Below, piece by piece: positions 63,136 to 64,000 of a DNA stretch of 64,000 bases. This DNA comes from Cyanobium sp. ATX 6F1. Its GTDB lineage: Bacteria; Cyanobacteriota; Cyanobacteriia; PCC-6307; Cyanobiaceae. Made by a program: the position numbers and the translations under genes. A model generated the notes under the pieces. The model had not been told where the DNA came from, searched no databases, and worked only from the letters and a program-made list of their open reading frames with translations. Where the stretch lies: assembly GCF_024346315.1 (NCBI RefSeq), contig NZ_JAGQCS010000003.1, forward strand, positions 186,001 through 250,000. Direction: 5' to 3'. Within the stretch, counting starts at the first letter, position 1. Every line of letters begins with the position of its first letter.

Positions 63136-64000
63136 AAGATGGCGGCCTCCAGCTGGCCGGCGTCGAGGTCGAGGCCCAACACCACCAATTCAAGGGTTTC
63201 GCGGCTGGCGTTGGCCGAGGGGCCGGGGGCGGCGTCGTACCAGCACTCCAGGCGAGGACCGACGGCCTGGATCTGCAGCGGCCGAGGTTTTCCGGCCTGC
63301 CAGAGCCGTCCCTTGAGGCGCAGGATCGTCTGCTGGCGAATCTGATCGAGCAGGATGGTCTCCAGCCGGCTGCGTTCGAAGGGACCCTCAAGGGTCAGCG
63401 CCACCGACTGCATCGGCACGTGGACGTGGTCATGGCCGTGGTCATGATCGTGGTCCTGGTGCGGGAGGTTGTGGGCATCGCTGCCACCCTCCCGCAGCTC
63501 CACCCCGAGCAGCAGCTGGGGATCCACCACCCCCCGCTCCATGGTGAGCACCCGCGCCCCGGGGCGCAGCCCTGCCGCCAACCTGCGCCTGACCACGGCC
63601 AGCTGGTCGGGATCGAGACGATCGCCGCGGCTCACCAGCACCAGATCCGCCGCCTCCAGCTGTTCATCGAAAAGGGTTTCCAGATCGTCCTGGTGATCGA
63701 GGCTGGGGTCGGCGCGCCGCTGGGCCTCGAGGGCTGCCGGATCGCCCACCACACTTCCCTGGGCCAGGGCCTCACCGTCAACGACGGCGACCACGCCATT
63801 CACCCGCGTGCGGGTGCGAATCTCGGGCCATTGGAAGGCCTGCACCAGGGGCTCCGGCAGGGCCAGACCACTGGTTTCGACAACGATGCCATCGAGGCGG
63901 TCGGCCTGCAGCAGCAGGGTCTGCATCGTGGGCAGGAACTCGTCCTGGACAGTGCAGCAGAGGCAGCCGTTGGCCAGCTCAACCAGTCGTCCGCCCAGTT
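63081..64000 (-). CDS. cobW: CobW-family GTP-binding metallochaperone (5' end beyond window)
   Basis: COG0523 GTPase, here missing its N-terminal P-loop because it starts past base 64000. The metal motif NGCLCCTV is seen at the window edge. The G-domain continues with VVETSGLALPEPLVQAFQ and VLVSRGDRLD. A His/Asp-rich metal-binding stretch (HQDHDHDHGHDHVHV) precedes the CobW C-terminal domain. It is named CobW because of the His-rich stretch and the corrin genes nearby, but other COG0523 members (zinc, nickel) share these features. Its 3' end overlaps the small exported gene. Confidence 0.8.
   Translation of the reverse strand, partial: LGGRLVELANGCLCCTVQDEFLPTMQTLLLQADRLDGIVVETSGLALPEPLVQAFQWPEIRTRTRVNGVVAVVDGEALAQGSVVGDPAALEAQRRADPSLDHQDDLETLFDEQLEAADLVLVSRGDRLDPDQLAVVRRRLAAGLRPGARVLTMERGVVDPQLLLGVELREGGSDAHNLPHQDHDHDHGHDHVHVPMQSVALTLEGPFERSRLETILLDQIRQQTILRLKGRLWQAGKPRPLQIQAVGPRLECWYDAAPGPSANASRETLELVVLGLDLDAGQLEAAIFQSRGSSPLAQTPSQQRV

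Overview
The window is high-GC cyanobacterial chromosome and most resembles a picocyanobacterium of the Synechococcus/Cyanobium lineage. The evidence is an apcD allophycocyanin-B gene, genes otherwise typical of cyanobacteria and plastids (ycf35, pcxA/cemA, psb32, a CCB2/CCB4-type cytochrome b6f assembly factor, hemJ), a cyanobacterial-type hfq head-to-head with dapF, and many small DUF families common in cyanobacteria. Genes are packed tightly, with many start/stop overlaps and overlapping convergent 3' ends. I see no insertion sequence, prophage, CRISPR array or restriction system.

Layout. 1-6.1 kb: ribBA (cut by the edge), argC, purN, ycf35, an M61 peptidase and two envelope-related proteins. 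6.3-12 kb: pgi, class III alcohol dehydrogenase, leuS and hfq. 12-24.5 kb: dapF with an unusual Cys-containing tail, a cysteine desulfurase, DUF1995, DUF4330, a PBP4-type carboxypeptidase, a coiled-coil protein with coaD, a flavin reductase, uvrC, glutathione reductase, DUF2811, hemJ, a PHP protein and a small unknown. 24.5-33 kb: cobN divergent from ilvE-metH. 33-41 kb: small unknowns, gpsA, a SpoIID-type protein, an Ap4A-phosphorylase-like protein, a sigma factor, DUF3370, and a protein joining an RHH-like N-terminus to a J-domain C-terminus. 40.75-42.83 kb: the only long gene-poor stretch, relatively AT-rich and full of inverted repeats.

42.8-64 kb: apcD, rlmD, pheT, rpmG-rpsR-rnb, an FAD oxidoreductase, metG-lptC, the CCB-type factor, psb32-pcxA-cobU-trmL, an M23/LysM peptidase, a tRNA with anticodon CAT followed by an intrinsic terminator, a small unknown, 2-Cys peroxiredoxin, purS-purQ-LD-carboxypeptidase, a small secreted unknown, and cobW (cut by the edge).

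Shared themes are corrin chemistry (cobN, cobU, cobW and B12-dependent metH), peptidoglycan and envelope maintenance (amidase, PBP4, SpoIID, M23, LD-carboxypeptidase, lptC), thiol redox (gor, class III ADH, peroxiredoxin) and translation (leuS, metG, pheT, rpmG, rpsR, rlmD, trmL). No defence or mobile system is evident. The parts most worth a second look are the Cys-containing dapF tail overlapping a cysteine desulfurase gene, the hairpin-rich 2 kb gap, the RHH-like/J-domain protein, and the ribBA reading frame with no standard start codon.
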